Source: WJKG01 sp964627305
GTDB taxonomy: Bacteria > Zixibacteria > MSB-5A5 > GN15 > FEB-12
Reading direction: 5' to 3'
Assembly: GCA_964627305.1 (NCBI GenBank)
Contig: CAZVHP010000003.1
Span: 186,001-250,000 of the forward strand
Length of the DNA stretch: 64,000 nucleotides
A model generated the notes under the pieces. The model worked only from the letters and a program-made list of their open reading frames with translations, ran no database searches and was not told the origin of the DNA. Positions 23,205 to 31,383 of the stretch are shown piece after piece (the first letter of the stretch is position 1; each line of letters opens with the position of its first letter). A program made the position numbers and the translations under genes.

Positions 23205-24569
23205 ATGGCAATCGATGTTCTTGTTCCGCAGATGGGAGAGTCGGTCCTTGAGGGCACCATTCTTGAGTGGAAGGTGAAAGTCGGCGATGAGGTCAAGTAT
23301 GACCAGCCGCTGGTGGAATTGATGACCGACAAGGTGAATGTCGAAATCCCCTCGGAAGCTGATGGCACTATCACTCAGATTCTGGCGAAAGAGGGGGATG
23401 TCGTCCCGGTTGGTACTCGTATCGCGGTCATTGATGACGGCAAAGCGGCGGGGAAGAAGGCTGCTTCCGACCAGAAGCCGGCCGCCGGGCCACAGCCGGC
23501 CGAACCGGCCGCTCCCGTAGCGTCAGCCGCCCCCAAGGCTCCCGCCAAACAGGGAACGGCCCCGGCAGGCAAGGGCAAGATGTCGCCCAAGGTCAAGATG
23601 CTCATCCGCGAATATGCCCTTGATCCTGCAACCATCGTGCCGACCGGCAAGGATGGTTTGGTGACGGTTCAGGATGTTGAGGATGCTGTTGCCGCTCGCA
23701 GCGCCGATGCCGGCTTCACTCGTCAGACCATTCCGTCACCGGCGCCGACTACGGCTCCCGGCGCTTCGGGTGCGCCGGTCGCAGCGTCTGCGGCCCCCCA
23801 AGCACCGACTCCTGCTGAACCGAAGGTGAAGGTGCAGGTGCCCGTATTCGAGCCGCTGCCGGAGTCGCAGCGGGAACGCCGCGAACCGGTTGTCGGCATC
23901 CGCAAAATGATCTCGGATCACATGGTCCGTTCGGTGCAGACCTCGCCGCATGTGACGACGTTCGAGGACGTCGACATGACGGCGCTGGTTGACTACCGCG
24001 AGCGTATCAAGAGGGAGTTTCGCGAAACGTACGGCGCCAATATCACCTACATGCCCTTCATCATGAAGGCGGTGTGCATCGCGCTCAAGGAGTATCCGAA
24101 GCTCAATGCCTCCATGACCGAGAAAGAGATCATCTACAAGAATTACTTCAATATCGGGATCGCGGTAGCGCGTGAGGAAGGGCTGATTGTACCGGTCATC
24201 AGGAACGCCGACAGGAAATCAATAGTCGAGATCGCTGTCGAAATCGCCCAGATCGGCGAACGGGCGCGCAAGAACCAGCTTTCTCCTGATGATGTCTCCG
24301 GTGGCACTTTTAGTCTGACGAATGCCGGTATGTTCGGGGCGATGGCTTCGACGCCGATAATCAACCAGCCGCAGGTGGCCATTCTGGGTATTCACGCGAT
24401 AGTGAAGCGACCCTGGGTCGTTGACGACGAAATCAAGATTCGTCACATCTCCAGTTTTGGGCTGTCGTTCGATCATCGCCTGATCGACGGCCATACAGCC
24501 GTGCAGTTTCTGCACCGGGTCGTCGGGTTCCTCGAGAGTCCCGCCGGTATGGTGCTGCATCTTCGATAG
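23205..24569 (+). CDS. 2-oxoacid dehydrogenase complex E2, dihydrolipoyl acyltransferase
   Basis: E2 is the lipoylated core that transfers acyl groups to CoA. Domains in order: lipoyl domain (about 1-78) with the lipoyl lysine Lys43 in MTDKVNVEIPS, an Ala/Pro-rich linker (about 85-125), a peripheral-subunit binding domain (about 125-165, MSPKVKMLIREYALDP), a second linker, then the catalytic acyltransferase domain (about 220-454) with FDHRLIDG (His424). The architecture fits pyruvate, branched-chain or 2-oxoglutarate complexes; sequence alone does not decide, though the LIDG active site and linkers look like the branched-chain/pyruvate type. E1 and E3 genes are not in the window. GAGGATG precedes the ATG, and lipB follows after 3 bp. 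Confidence 0.93.
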   Translation: MAIDVLVPQMGESVLEGTILEWKVKVGDEVKYDQPLVELMTDKVNVEIPSEADGTITQILAKEGDVVPVGTRIAVIDDGKAAGKKAASDQKPAAGPQPAEPAAPVASAAPKAPAKQGTAPAGKGKMSPKVKMLIREYALDPATIVPTGKDGLVTVQDVEDAVAARSADAGFTRQTIPSPAPTTAPGASGAPVAASAAPQAPTPAEPKVKVQVPVFEPLPESQRERREPVVGIRKMISDHMVRSVQTSPHVTTFEDVDMTALVDYRERIKREFRETYGANITYMPFIMKAVCIALKEYPKLNASMTEKEIIYKNYFNIGIAVAREEGLIVPVIRNADRKSIVEIAVEIAQIGERARKNQLSPDDVSGGTFSLTNAGMFGAMASTPIINQPQVAILGIHAIVKRPWVVDDEIKIRHISSFGLSFDHRLIDGHTAVQFLHRVVGFLESPAGMVLHLR

Positions 24570-24572
24570 CTT

Positions 24573-25274
24573 ATGAGCTTGCCGACCGACCAACGCTACG
24601 GCTGGGTTCTGCAACTGGGGCGTGTCGACTATGAGCGCGCCCTGTCCTGGCAGCGTGGCCTCGTGAAAATGCGCCGCGAAGGAATGGCGCGTGACACGAT
24701 TATTCTGGTGGAGCATCCGCCGGTAGTGACGGTCGGACGTGACGGTCATGTGGAGAACTTCGACAAGACGAAGTGCACGCCGATCAAGGTCGAGCGTGGG
24801 GGAGACGTCACGTATCATGGTCCGGGTCAGCAGGTGGCCTACTTCATATTCAATCTGACCCGGCGCGGCCGCGACCTGCACCGGTTCATGGATGATATCC
24901 AGCGGGGTGTCATTGCCACGCTGAAAGCCTGGGGGCTGTCCGGTCGCAAGGACGATCAGTATACCGGCGTGTGGGTTGACCAGAAGAAGATTGCCTCGGT
25001 CGGTATCGCTGTCAAGAACTGGATTACGTATCACGGTGTCGCGATCAACGTGAACACCGATCTTGCTGACTTCGCACAAATCAATCCATGCGGGTTGCAG
25101 GCCGAGGTGATGACTTCGGTGAAGGACCTGACAGGGAACAATGTGCCGCTTTCCGAGTTCAGCAAGGTACTCATAGATGAGTACTCCCGTGTCTTCGAGA
25201 CCATGTTCACCCCGGTCAGGCTCGAGGAGCTGGCCGAGGACGTGGAGTCACAGGCGGGCGGGTACACGATCTAA
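24573..25274 (+). CDS. lipB: Octanoyl-ACP:protein N-octanoyltransferase
   Basis: LipB moves octanoyl groups from acyl carrier protein onto lipoyl domains, the first step of lipoate synthesis. Seen motifs are GGDVTYHGPGQQVAY (the conserved RGG-x-YHGPGQ-type region), KIASVGIAVKNWITYHG with catalytic Lys139, and NPCGL with catalytic Cys173. The 233-residue length is normal. It lies 3 bp after the E2 gene, so the enzyme and its lipoyl-domain substrate are made together. A lipA gene for sulfur insertion is not in the window. Confidence 0.95.
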   Translation: MSLPTDQRYGWVLQLGRVDYERALSWQRGLVKMRREGMARDTIILVEHPPVVTVGRDGHVENFDKTKCTPIKVERGGDVTYHGPGQQVAYFIFNLTRRGRDLHRFMDDIQRGVIATLKAWGLSGRKDDQYTGVWVDQKKIASVGIAVKNWITYHGVAINVNTDLADFAQINPCGLQAEVMTSVKDLTGNNVPLSEFSKVLIDEYSRVFETMFTPVRLEELAEDVESQAGGYTI

Positions 25275-25327
25275 GGCACCGAAACTCACCACATATTGCC
25301 GCGCAGGCGGATAAGGGAGAGACTGAG

Positions 25328-26026
25328 ATGGATCTCAAAGGCAAGGTTGCGTTTATTTCGGGGGGAACACGGGGCATCGGTTTTGAGGTTGCCAGGAAGC
25401 TCGCCGAGCGGGGTGCGGATATCGAGGTTGCGTATTTTCGCAGTCGCGGCGACGCCGAGAAAGCGGTGGAACTGATCAAGTCACTGGGTGTGCAGTGCTA
25501 CGCCCATCGCGTCAACATGGGTAATGCTGAGCAGATTCCCAGTATCTTCGAGAAGATCAGGGAAGACTACGGCAAGCTGGATATTCTGGTGTCCAATGCG
25601 GCGCTGGGCCGTTATGGCGACGCCATGAAACTGGATTCCAGGTCATGGGAACTGTCCATGCACACTAACGCCAGGGCATTCATTCAGTGTGTGCAGTTTG
25701 CCTCGGAGATGATGCCTTCAGGGGGGCGGATAATCGCCTTGTCGTCGCTTGGCTCCACCCGGTACATACCCGGCTATGCGGCCATCGGTGCCTCCAAGGC
25801 GGCGCTGGAGAACATGGTGCGCTATGCTGCCATCGAGCTGGCCGAGAAGGGTGTTACGGTGAATTGCGTGTCCGGCGGCTTTATCGACACCAATGCCCTC
25901 AAGGTGTTCCCGAACTACGATGAACTGCTGCAGCGGGTCAAGGAACGGACGCCGTTCAAGCGCATCGGTACCCCGCAGGAGGTCGCCAATGTTGTCGCCT
26001 TCCTTGCCTCGGAGGAGTCCAGTTAG
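25328..26026 (+). CDS. FabL-like enoyl-ACP reductase (SDR), cut by an in-frame TAG
   Basis: This is a classical short-chain dehydrogenase: the NADP-binding motif SGGTRGIGFE (about 11-20), the LVSNAALG strand (about 87-94) and the active-site Tyr150 with Lys157. The Tyr-x6-Lys spacing is that of enoyl-ACP reductases, and the positions nearly equal those of FabL (Tyr151, Lys158), so the last reductive step of fatty-acid elongation is likely. The frame stops at a TAG at 26024 after EESS. Reading on gives ITGQSIIVDGGFSLM and a second TAG at 26072, exactly the C-terminus expected. The TAG sits where such proteins usually have W or another large residue. It is thus a point nonsense mutation, a sequencing error or a readthrough. 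Without the tail the dimer/tetramer surface would be lost. Confidence 0.85.
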   Translation: MDLKGKVAFISGGTRGIGFEVARKLAERGADIEVAYFRSRGDAEKAVELIKSLGVQCYAHRVNMGNAEQIPSIFEKIREDYGKLDILVSNAALGRYGDAMKLDSRSWELSMHTNARAFIQCVQFASEMMPSGGRIIALSSLGSTRYIPGYAAIGASKAALENMVRYAAIELAEKGVTVNCVSGGFIDTNALKVFPNYDELLQRVKERTPFKRIGTPQEVANVVAFLASEESS

Positions 26027-26074
26027 ATTACCGGTCAGTCAATCATCGTCGATGGCGGGTTCTCATTGATGTAG
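26024..26074 (+). other. Severed C-terminal tail of the FabL-like gene
   Basis: From the TAG at 26024-26026 the same frame continues for 15 sense codons (ITGQSIIVDGGFSLM) to a TAG at 26072-26074. The GQ-x-I-x-VDGG sequence is the universal SDR C-terminal motif, so this is the displaced end of the preceding gene. Confidence 0.85.
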
Positions 26075-26101
26075 CCGTGGCTGAGTGCCGAACCGGCGGT
26101 G

Positions 26102-26130
26102 GCAAACAGAAAGGCCGCCTGCCGGCGGCC
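26102..26130 (-). terminator. Terminator of the suf operon (minus strand)
   Basis: GGCCGCC (26113-26119) and GGCGGCC (26124-26130) form a perfect 7-bp stem with a 4-base loop. Read on the minus strand the hairpin is followed by TTTCTGTTTG. It lies 37 bp beyond the stop of the DUF59 gene, between convergent genes. Confidence 0.6.
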
Positions 26131-26166
26131 GTCGCATTCGTCCTGCATTTCGTTCGTGTTGGGCGG

Positions 26167-26478
26167 TTACCAGATGCCGAGAATGTCTTTGGCCAGATCG
26201 GAGGCCATCTCCCTGGGATCCCAGGGCGGGTCCCAGACGAGGCTGACCTCGACCTCGGATACTCCGTCCATGGCGGACACCTCGCGATGCACCTCGGTCA
26301 GCAGTTGTTCGCCGAAGGGGCAGGCCGGCGTGGTCAGGGTCATCTTGACCAGCACCTTGCCGGAGTCCTCGACTGCGACATCATAGATCAGCCCCAGGTC
26401 AACAATGCCGATCCGTATCTCCGGATCATGGATCGGCTTGAGAGCATTCATGACATCTTCGGGTGTCGGTACAGCCAC
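26167..26478 (-). CDS. sufT: DUF59/MIP18-family Fe-S assembly protein (SufT-like)
   Basis: The 103-residue protein is one MIP18/DUF59 domain, found in proteins that help deliver iron-sulfur clusters to target proteins. It shows HDPEIRIGIVDLGLIYDV (about 18-35), the loop TTPACPFGEQL with the conserved cysteine (Cys53), and VSLVWDPPWDP (about 79-89). It is the last gene of the minus-strand suf operon, 16 bp after sufU, the usual place for sufT in sufBDSUT-type operons. PaaD-type proteins share the fold, but the SUF context settles the likely role. Confidence 0.9.
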   Translation of the reverse strand: MAVPTPEDVMNALKPIHDPEIRIGIVDLGLIYDVAVEDSGKVLVKMTLTTPACPFGEQLLTEVHREVSAMDGVSEVEVSLVWDPPWDPREMASDLAKDILGIW

Positions 26479-26494
26479 AGCAGAGTACTCCCTG

Positions 26495-26971
26495 TCATTC
26501 GGTGTTCTCGGTTGATGTGGTTTTGTTGGTGATCGTCCCCGCCTCCCAGTTCTTGATGCCCTGGATGAAAGTCACCCAGGCCAGCAGGGCGCACTTGACG
26601 CGCACGGGGAAGTTGCGGACACCCTGCAGGGCCTCCAGGTCCTCGGAGTCCTCGGGCAGATCGGCGTGCTCGCCCTTGAGCATCCTGCGTACGGCCTCGG
26701 CTGTGCGCTTGACCTCGTCGATCGATTTGCCCTTGACCAGTTCGGCCAGCATCGACCCCGACGCCACCGAGATGGCGCATCCTCGGCAGTCGACATGGAC
26801 GTCTTTGACTTTCTCGTCTTCAATCTCCAGCTCCAGGTTCAGTTCATCACCGCAGGAGGGGTTGGAGCCGGCGCTGGTGATATCGATTCGTCCGATCGGT
26901 TTGTTGCCGCGGGGTGACCGGTAGTGGTCCAGGATTATCTCCCGATACATGTCGTCAAGGGAACCGCTCAT
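26495..26971 (-). CDS. sufU: SufU, zinc-dependent sulfurtransferase / Fe-S scaffold
   Basis: SufU accepts sulfur from SufS and passes it to the SufBCD complex. The 158-residue protein has the conserved NPSCGDE (Cys40, Asp42), DCRGCAIS (Cys62, Cys65) and RVKCALL (Cys127) motifs that in SufU bind zinc and carry the reactive cysteine. The 18 or so extra residues inserted before the last cysteine relative to IscU are seen (about residues 98-118), which marks it as SufU rather than IscU. The start overlaps the end of sufS. The last 15 residues (Thr/Asn-rich) are an unremarkable tail. Confidence 0.94.
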   Translation of the reverse strand: MSGSLDDMYREIILDHYRSPRGNKPIGRIDITSAGSNPSCGDELNLELEIEDEKVKDVHVDCRGCAISVASGSMLAELVKGKSIDEVKRTAEAVRRMLKGEHADLPEDSEDLEALQGVRNFPVRVKCALLAWVTFIQGIKNWEAGTITNKTTSTENTE

Positions 26972-28257
26972 AGTCCGAAATAACTCCTCATCTCTTTGAG
27001 CATGTTGGCCAGGTAGTCGATTTCAGCTTTCGTGTTGTAAATATACACCGAAGCTCGAGCTGTGGCAACCTTGCCCATCAAACGCATGAGCGGCTGGGCA
27101 CAATGGTGTCCGGCCCGAATAGCGATGCCTTTGCTGTCGAGCCAGGTGCTGATATCATGCGGATGCAGCTGACTGTCAGTGAACGAGATGGCGCCTCCAC
27201 GCTGGGCGGCGTCCATCGGCCCCTGGATGTCGATACCCTCTATGGCGCTCAGTTTGTCAAGCGCGTACTGTGTCAGTTCGATCTCGCGACGGCGGACGGC
27301 GTCCATGCCAAGATTGTCGAGGTAGTGCAAGGCGGCGTCGAACGCGACGACATCGGCGATGTTCGGCGTGCCGCCCTCGAACTTGTTCGGCAGTTCGGCC
27401 CAGGTGACCTTGTCGAAATGCACCTGGCTGATCATCTCCCCGCCGAGGATGAACGGGGGCATACGCTCCAGTAGCTCCTCGCGTCCCCACAATATGCCTA
27501 CCCCGGTCGGTCCCAGCATTTTGTGCGCGCTGAAGGCATAGAAATCCACGCCGAGTTCGAGCACGTTGACCGGCATGTGCGGCGCCGCCTGGGCACCGTC
27601 GCCGAGCACAATGGCACCGACCTTGTGTGCCTTTTCTGCCAGTTCGGCTACCGGGGGCACTGTGCCCAGAACGTTAGACATATGAGTAATGGCCAGCAGT
27701 TTGGTGCGCCTGTTGATCAGCTCATCGATACTGCTCAGATCAAGATGCCCGCAGATCGTGATCGGTATCTGCCTGAGAACAGCCTGCTTGCGTTCCGCGA
27801 GTTTCACCCAGGGAACCAGGTTGGCGTGGTGCTCCATCTGTGTGATGAGTATCTCATCCCCCGCCTTGACATTCTGCTCGGCCCAGGTATACGCCACCAG
27901 GTTGATTGAGTCAGTGGTACCGCCCGTAAAAATGACCTCGTGTGGCTTGACGCCGCCAATGAACTGAGCCACGTGCTCGCGAGTATGCTCATACGCCTCG
28001 GTAGAACGCTCCGAGAGCGTGTGCAGACCACGATGGATATTGGCGTTGAGCTTTCGATAGTACTCGATAATGGCGTTAATCACCTCGCGTGGTTTCTGGG
28101 TCGTGGCCGCGTTGTCCAGATATACCAGAGGGTGCCCACCGATTCTTTGATGCAGAATGGGGAAATCGGCCCGTATCTTTTCCGAGTCGAGGCGCCTGGG
28201 TTCTCTGAGAGTGACGGCATGCGAGTTAAGGCCCGATGTATCAGGCTGGGTGGACAT
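26968..28257 (-). CDS. sufS: Cysteine desulfurase SufS
   Basis: SufS is a PLP enzyme that removes sulfur from cysteine for cluster assembly. The group II family features are visible: YLDNAATTQKP near residue 45, THMSNVLGT, the PLP-lysine loop FYAFSAHKMLGPTG and the catalytic cysteine in GHHCAQPLM. The 429-residue length includes an N-terminal extension of about 25 residues before the usual start of the fold. It lies between the Rieske ferredoxin gene and sufU on the minus strand and overlaps sufU by a few bases, as in SufS-SufU pairs that work together. Confidence 0.95.
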   Translation of the reverse strand: MSTQPDTSGLNSHAVTLREPRRLDSEKIRADFPILHQRIGGHPLVYLDNAATTQKPREVINAIIEYYRKLNANIHRGLHTLSERSTEAYEHTREHVAQFIGGVKPHEVIFTGGTTDSINLVAYTWAEQNVKAGDEILITQMEHHANLVPWVKLAERKQAVLRQIPITICGHLDLSSIDELINRRTKLLAITHMSNVLGTVPPVAELAEKAHKVGAIVLGDGAQAAPHMPVNVLELGVDFYAFSAHKMLGPTGVGILWGREELLERMPPFILGGEMISQVHFDKVTWAELPNKFEGGTPNIADVVAFDAALHYLDNLGMDAVRRREIELTQYALDKLSAIEGIDIQGPMDAAQRGGAISFTDSQLHPHDISTWLDSKGIAIRAGHHCAQPLMRLMGKVATARASVYIYNTKAEIDYLANMLKEMRSYFGL

Positions 28258-28287
28258 ACACTACCTCAATGTATCTGCGCGGCGATC

Positions 28288-28599
28288 TTACTCACACCTG
28301 ACCAGGATATCATCGCCGTCGATTTTCACTTCATACGTATCGATGCCGACCACGGCCGGCGGAGCCTCGACGGCTCCCGTTACGATATTGAACCGGGCGC
28401 CATGGCGCGGACAAATGACCTGGTGGTTCTTAAGGCGACCATCCGAGATGGGGGCGCTGTCATGAGAGCACTCATCGGCAAAGGCATAGAACCCGTCGGC
28501 TGTATGTGCCACAACCACGCGGTCATGGCCAATGGTGAAGGCCCTCATGCTCCCTTCAGGGATATCCGACATTATTGCCACTTTGACGAACCCGGCCAT
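28288..28599 (-). CDS. Small Rieske [2Fe-2S] ferredoxin of the SUF operon
   Basis: The 103-residue product is a Rieske-type ferredoxin similar to the ferredoxin subunits of non-haem iron oxygenases. The cluster ligands are Cys44 and His46 in ECSHDS, and Cys63 and His66 in CPRHGARF. No signal peptide or membrane helix is present, so it is cytoplasmic. A Rieske gene next to sufD is also typical of actinobacterial suf operons. It may supply electrons for cluster assembly or repair, though its role there is not established. It starts 2 bp after sufD ends. Confidence 0.9.
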   Translation of the reverse strand: MAGFVKVAIMSDIPEGSMRAFTIGHDRVVVAHTADGFYAFADECSHDSAPISDGRLKNHQVICPRHGARFNIVTGAVEAPPAVVGIDTYEVKIDGDDILVRCE

Positions 28600-28601
28600 G
28601 A

Positions 28602-29942
28602 TTACAGTCCCTCCAGTCGGCTGATGACATAGTCGTCAATACGCTGCCTCAGGTCCTCCGGTACTTTCGAGAGAGAATCCTCGAAGAAGCCGCGAACGAT
28701 CATGCGCACAGCCTGCTCCGGGTCGATCCCGCGCGCTCCCAGGTAGAAGACCTGTTCGGGATCGATCGGCCCGATCGTGGCGCCGTGACTGCACTGCACG
28801 TCCTCGTTGAGGATCTCCAGTTCCGGGATAGTCTCGGCACGGGTACCGCGATTCAGGAGCAGATTGCGGTTCTCCTGGTAAGCTTCACAGGTTTTGGCGA
28901 ACTGCTCGATTCGAATCAATCCCGTATAGGCCGACATTGCTCTGTCGCGCAGCACCACCTTCATGTCAATGTCGGAGTGCGTGTTGCCTCCGCTATGGTG
29001 GTGCAGCGTGTGGTTGTCGAAGTGCTGGCGACCGGTGCCGAAAAGAACACCGTACATCTGGCTGTCGGCCCCCGGTCCGTTGAGTGTGACGCCGAAGTTC
29101 TGCTTGGAGAGGTTGGCGCCAAAAGCCAGCGGGAAGGTCAGCATGCTGGCTCCGCGCTCGATCCGGGCCCGGTGAGTCAGGTAGGAGTTGGTACCCCGTC
29201 CCTGACGCTGCAGCATCACATAGCGCGTGCGGCTGTCCTGCCCGCCGAAGATCTCGACAGCGCCGTTCGAATATGTCACGCCCGAATCGATATCGTCTGC
29301 ACCGCCGGCGTACTCGTCAATCACCGTGATCTCGGCATTTTCCTCGACCACGATCAAGGTACGGGGGAACTGCGCCGAGCCGGGGTTGCCCGCTTCGCGC
29401 AGTAAGTGCACCGGCTTTGACAACGTCGTGCCGCGCGGGACATAGACGAATATCCCGTCGTTGAACAGGGCGCAGTTGAGGGCCTCAAATTTGCCGCCGG
29501 TCTCGTTGACCAGCCCAAACAAGCGGGACTCGACTATTTGTGGGTGGCTTGCAATCGCGTCCGAGAGTGTCGATACCACCACCTTCTGGCGCTTCAACTC
29601 TTCGCCGGCGTGGACTGTGATATCGCGCCCGCCGTGACTGATCACCAGGCCACTGATGCTGCCCTCTTCAAGGTGCTTCATCTCCAGCTTCTCGACATCG
29701 TCGGCCTTCTCGCGAAACGCCGAGTCAACCATCTGATCGTGCCGTATTTCGAACACGGCCGGATCGGTGTAGCGCCACAGGTGCAGACCGCGCCGCGGCA
29801 GGGGCTGGCTGTTGAAGTACTCGCGCGCCTTTTCACGGCGACGCTTCAGCCAGACGGGACCGCGAAGCAGCTCCGGGGCCAGTTCCGGGATCTGTATCGG
29901 TGTATCTGTCGTGGTACCGACAATTGCTGCAGTGTTGCTCAT
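28602..29942 (-). CDS. sufD: SUF complex component SufD
   Basis: SufD pairs with SufB and SufC in the SufBC2D scaffold that builds Fe-S clusters. The C-terminal beta-helix of the SufB/SufD family is clear, with blocks such as THRARIERGAS, TLHHHSGGNTHSD and CSHGATIGPID near the end. I start at the ATG at 29942 (MSNTAAIVG), which comes right after the sufB stop. The reading from the TTG at 29969 would overlap sufB by 26 bases. The resulting 446 residues are normal. SufD lacks a desulfuration role of its own, and this copy has the family's conserved Cys and His region at the C-terminus. Confidence 0.93.
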   Translation of the reverse strand: MSNTAAIVGTTTDTPIQIPELAPELLRGPVWLKRRREKAREYFNSQPLPRRGLHLWRYTDPAVFEIRHDQMVDSAFREKADDVEKLEMKHLEEGSISGLVISHGGRDITVHAGEELKRQKVVVSTLSDAIASHPQIVESRLFGLVNETGGKFEALNCALFNDGIFVYVPRGTTLSKPVHLLREAGNPGSAQFPRTLIVVEENAEITVIDEYAGGADDIDSGVTYSNGAVEIFGGQDSRTRYVMLQRQGRGTNSYLTHRARIERGASMLTFPLAFGANLSKQNFGVTLNGPGADSQMYGVLFGTGRQHFDNHTLHHHSGGNTHSDIDMKVVLRDRAMSAYTGLIRIEQFAKTCEAYQENRNLLLNRGTRAETIPELEILNEDVQCSHGATIGPIDPEQVFYLGARGIDPEQAVRMIVRGFFEDSLSKVPEDLRQRIDDYVISRLEGL

Positions 29943-29943
29943 A

Positions 29944-31380
29944 TCAGCCAATAGATCCTTCCATTTCAAGTTCGATCAAGCGGTTCAGTTCAACCGCATA
30001 CTCCAGCGGCAGTTCCTTCGTGAACGGCTCCATGAAGCCATTGACGATCAGAAGCCGGGCGTCATCCTCGGACAACCCGCGCGAGGTCAGATAGAACAAC
30101 TGCTCCTCGGCCACCTTGGAGACGCGCGCCTCGTGTTCGACCCGCACCTGATCGTTGTCGATCTCCATGGTCGGGTAGGTGTCACTGCGCGCGTTCTCAC
30201 CGATCAAGAGGGCATCGCACTCGACCGAAACCTTGGCGTTCTGGGCGTTCTTGTGGATCTTCACCAGCCCGCGATACGTGGCCCGCCCGTTGTCCTTGGA
30301 GATGGACTTGGACGTGACGCGAGAGGACGTGTTCGGCGCGGCATGAATCACCTTGGCGCCGGCATCCTGATGCTGGTCAATCCCGGCAAACGCCACCGAG
30401 AGGATTTCGCCTTTGGCGCCTTCACCGAGAAGCTGGATGCACGGATACTTCATGGTCAGCCGGGAACCGATGTTGCCATCGACCCACTCTACGGTGGCAT
30501 TCTTGTGGGCCGAGGCACGCTTGGTTACCAGATTGTAGATGTTGCGCGCCCAGTTCTGGATTGTCGTGTACCGGATATAGGCATCATCGAGCGCCAGCAG
30601 CTCCACGACCGCCGAGTGCAGGCTGTCGGTTGAGTAGACCGGCGCCGTGCAGCCTTCGATGTAGTGGACGCGGGAGCCTTTGTCCGCGATAATCAGGGTC
30701 CGCTCGAACTGCCCCATGTTCTCCGCGTTGATGCGGAAGTAGGCCTGCAGCGGTACCTTGACGTCAACCCCCGGCGGTACGTAGATAAACGACCCGCCGG
30801 ACCAGACCGCCGTGTTAAGAGCGGCGAACTTGTTGTCCATCGACGGAATGACACTGCCGAAGTACTTCCTGACGATCTCCGGATGTTCGCGCAGGCCGGA
30901 GTCCATGTCCAGAAAAATGATCCCCTGATCGGTCAACTCCTGTTTCATGGAGTGGTAGACGACCTCGGACTCGTACTGGGCGGAGACACCGCCAAGGAAG
31001 CTCTTTTCGGCCTCGGGGATTCCCAGGCGGTCGAACGTTTTGCGAATATATTCCGGGACATCGTCCCAGCTTTTTTCCTGCTTCTCGATCGGTTTCATGA
31101 AGTAGTAGATGTTGGCGAAATCGATCTCGTTGAGCAGAGGGGTATTGCCCCAGCCGGGGGTTGGCTTGGCCAGGAAGATATCCAGCGCTTCGTGACGAAT
31201 ATCGGCCATCCACCGCGGTTCGTTCTTCATCTGGGAAATCATCTCCACGACCTCGTGGCTGACTCCTTTGGCGCCCTTGTGGAAGTACTCCACCGGATCC
31301 CTGAACCCGTATTTGGCGCCGTAATCCTCATTGAGGCGCTGCAGTTGTTCGTTTTGCTGGTTGCGTGCTGTATCGGCCAT
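29944..31380 (-). CDS. sufB: SUF complex component SufB
   Basis: SufB is the main scaffold subunit on which [4Fe-4S] clusters form, with SufC and SufD. The 478-residue product has the SufB N-terminal part (YFHKGAKGVSHEVVEMIS near residue 28), the beta-helix, and the motif HYIEGCTAPVYS. The C-terminal end QLFYLTSRGLSEDDA...VNGFMEPF is typical of SufB. The gene is second of the structural genes (sufC-sufB-sufD), 3 bp from sufC. It is far longer than the beta-helix core alone, as expected for SufB. Confidence 0.95.
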   Translation of the reverse strand: MADTARNQQNEQLQRLNEDYGAKYGFRDPVEYFHKGAKGVSHEVVEMISQMKNEPRWMADIRHEALDIFLAKPTPGWGNTPLLNEIDFANIYYFMKPIEKQEKSWDDVPEYIRKTFDRLGIPEAEKSFLGGVSAQYESEVVYHSMKQELTDQGIIFLDMDSGLREHPEIVRKYFGSVIPSMDNKFAALNTAVWSGGSFIYVPPGVDVKVPLQAYFRINAENMGQFERTLIIADKGSRVHYIEGCTAPVYSTDSLHSAVVELLALDDAYIRYTTIQNWARNIYNLVTKRASAHKNATVEWVDGNIGSRLTMKYPCIQLLGEGAKGEILSVAFAGIDQHQDAGAKVIHAAPNTSSRVTSKSISKDNGRATYRGLVKIHKNAQNAKVSVECDALLIGENARSDTYPTMEIDNDQVRVEHEARVSKVAEEQLFYLTSRGLSEDDARLLIVNGFMEPFTKELPLEYAVELNRLIELEMEGSIG

Positions 31381-31383
31381 AAT

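Noticed and set aside
25328..26074. Reassignment of TAG as a sense codon in this organism
   Set aside because: Many genes in the window end in TAG at the expected position, so only this one internal TAG needs explaining.
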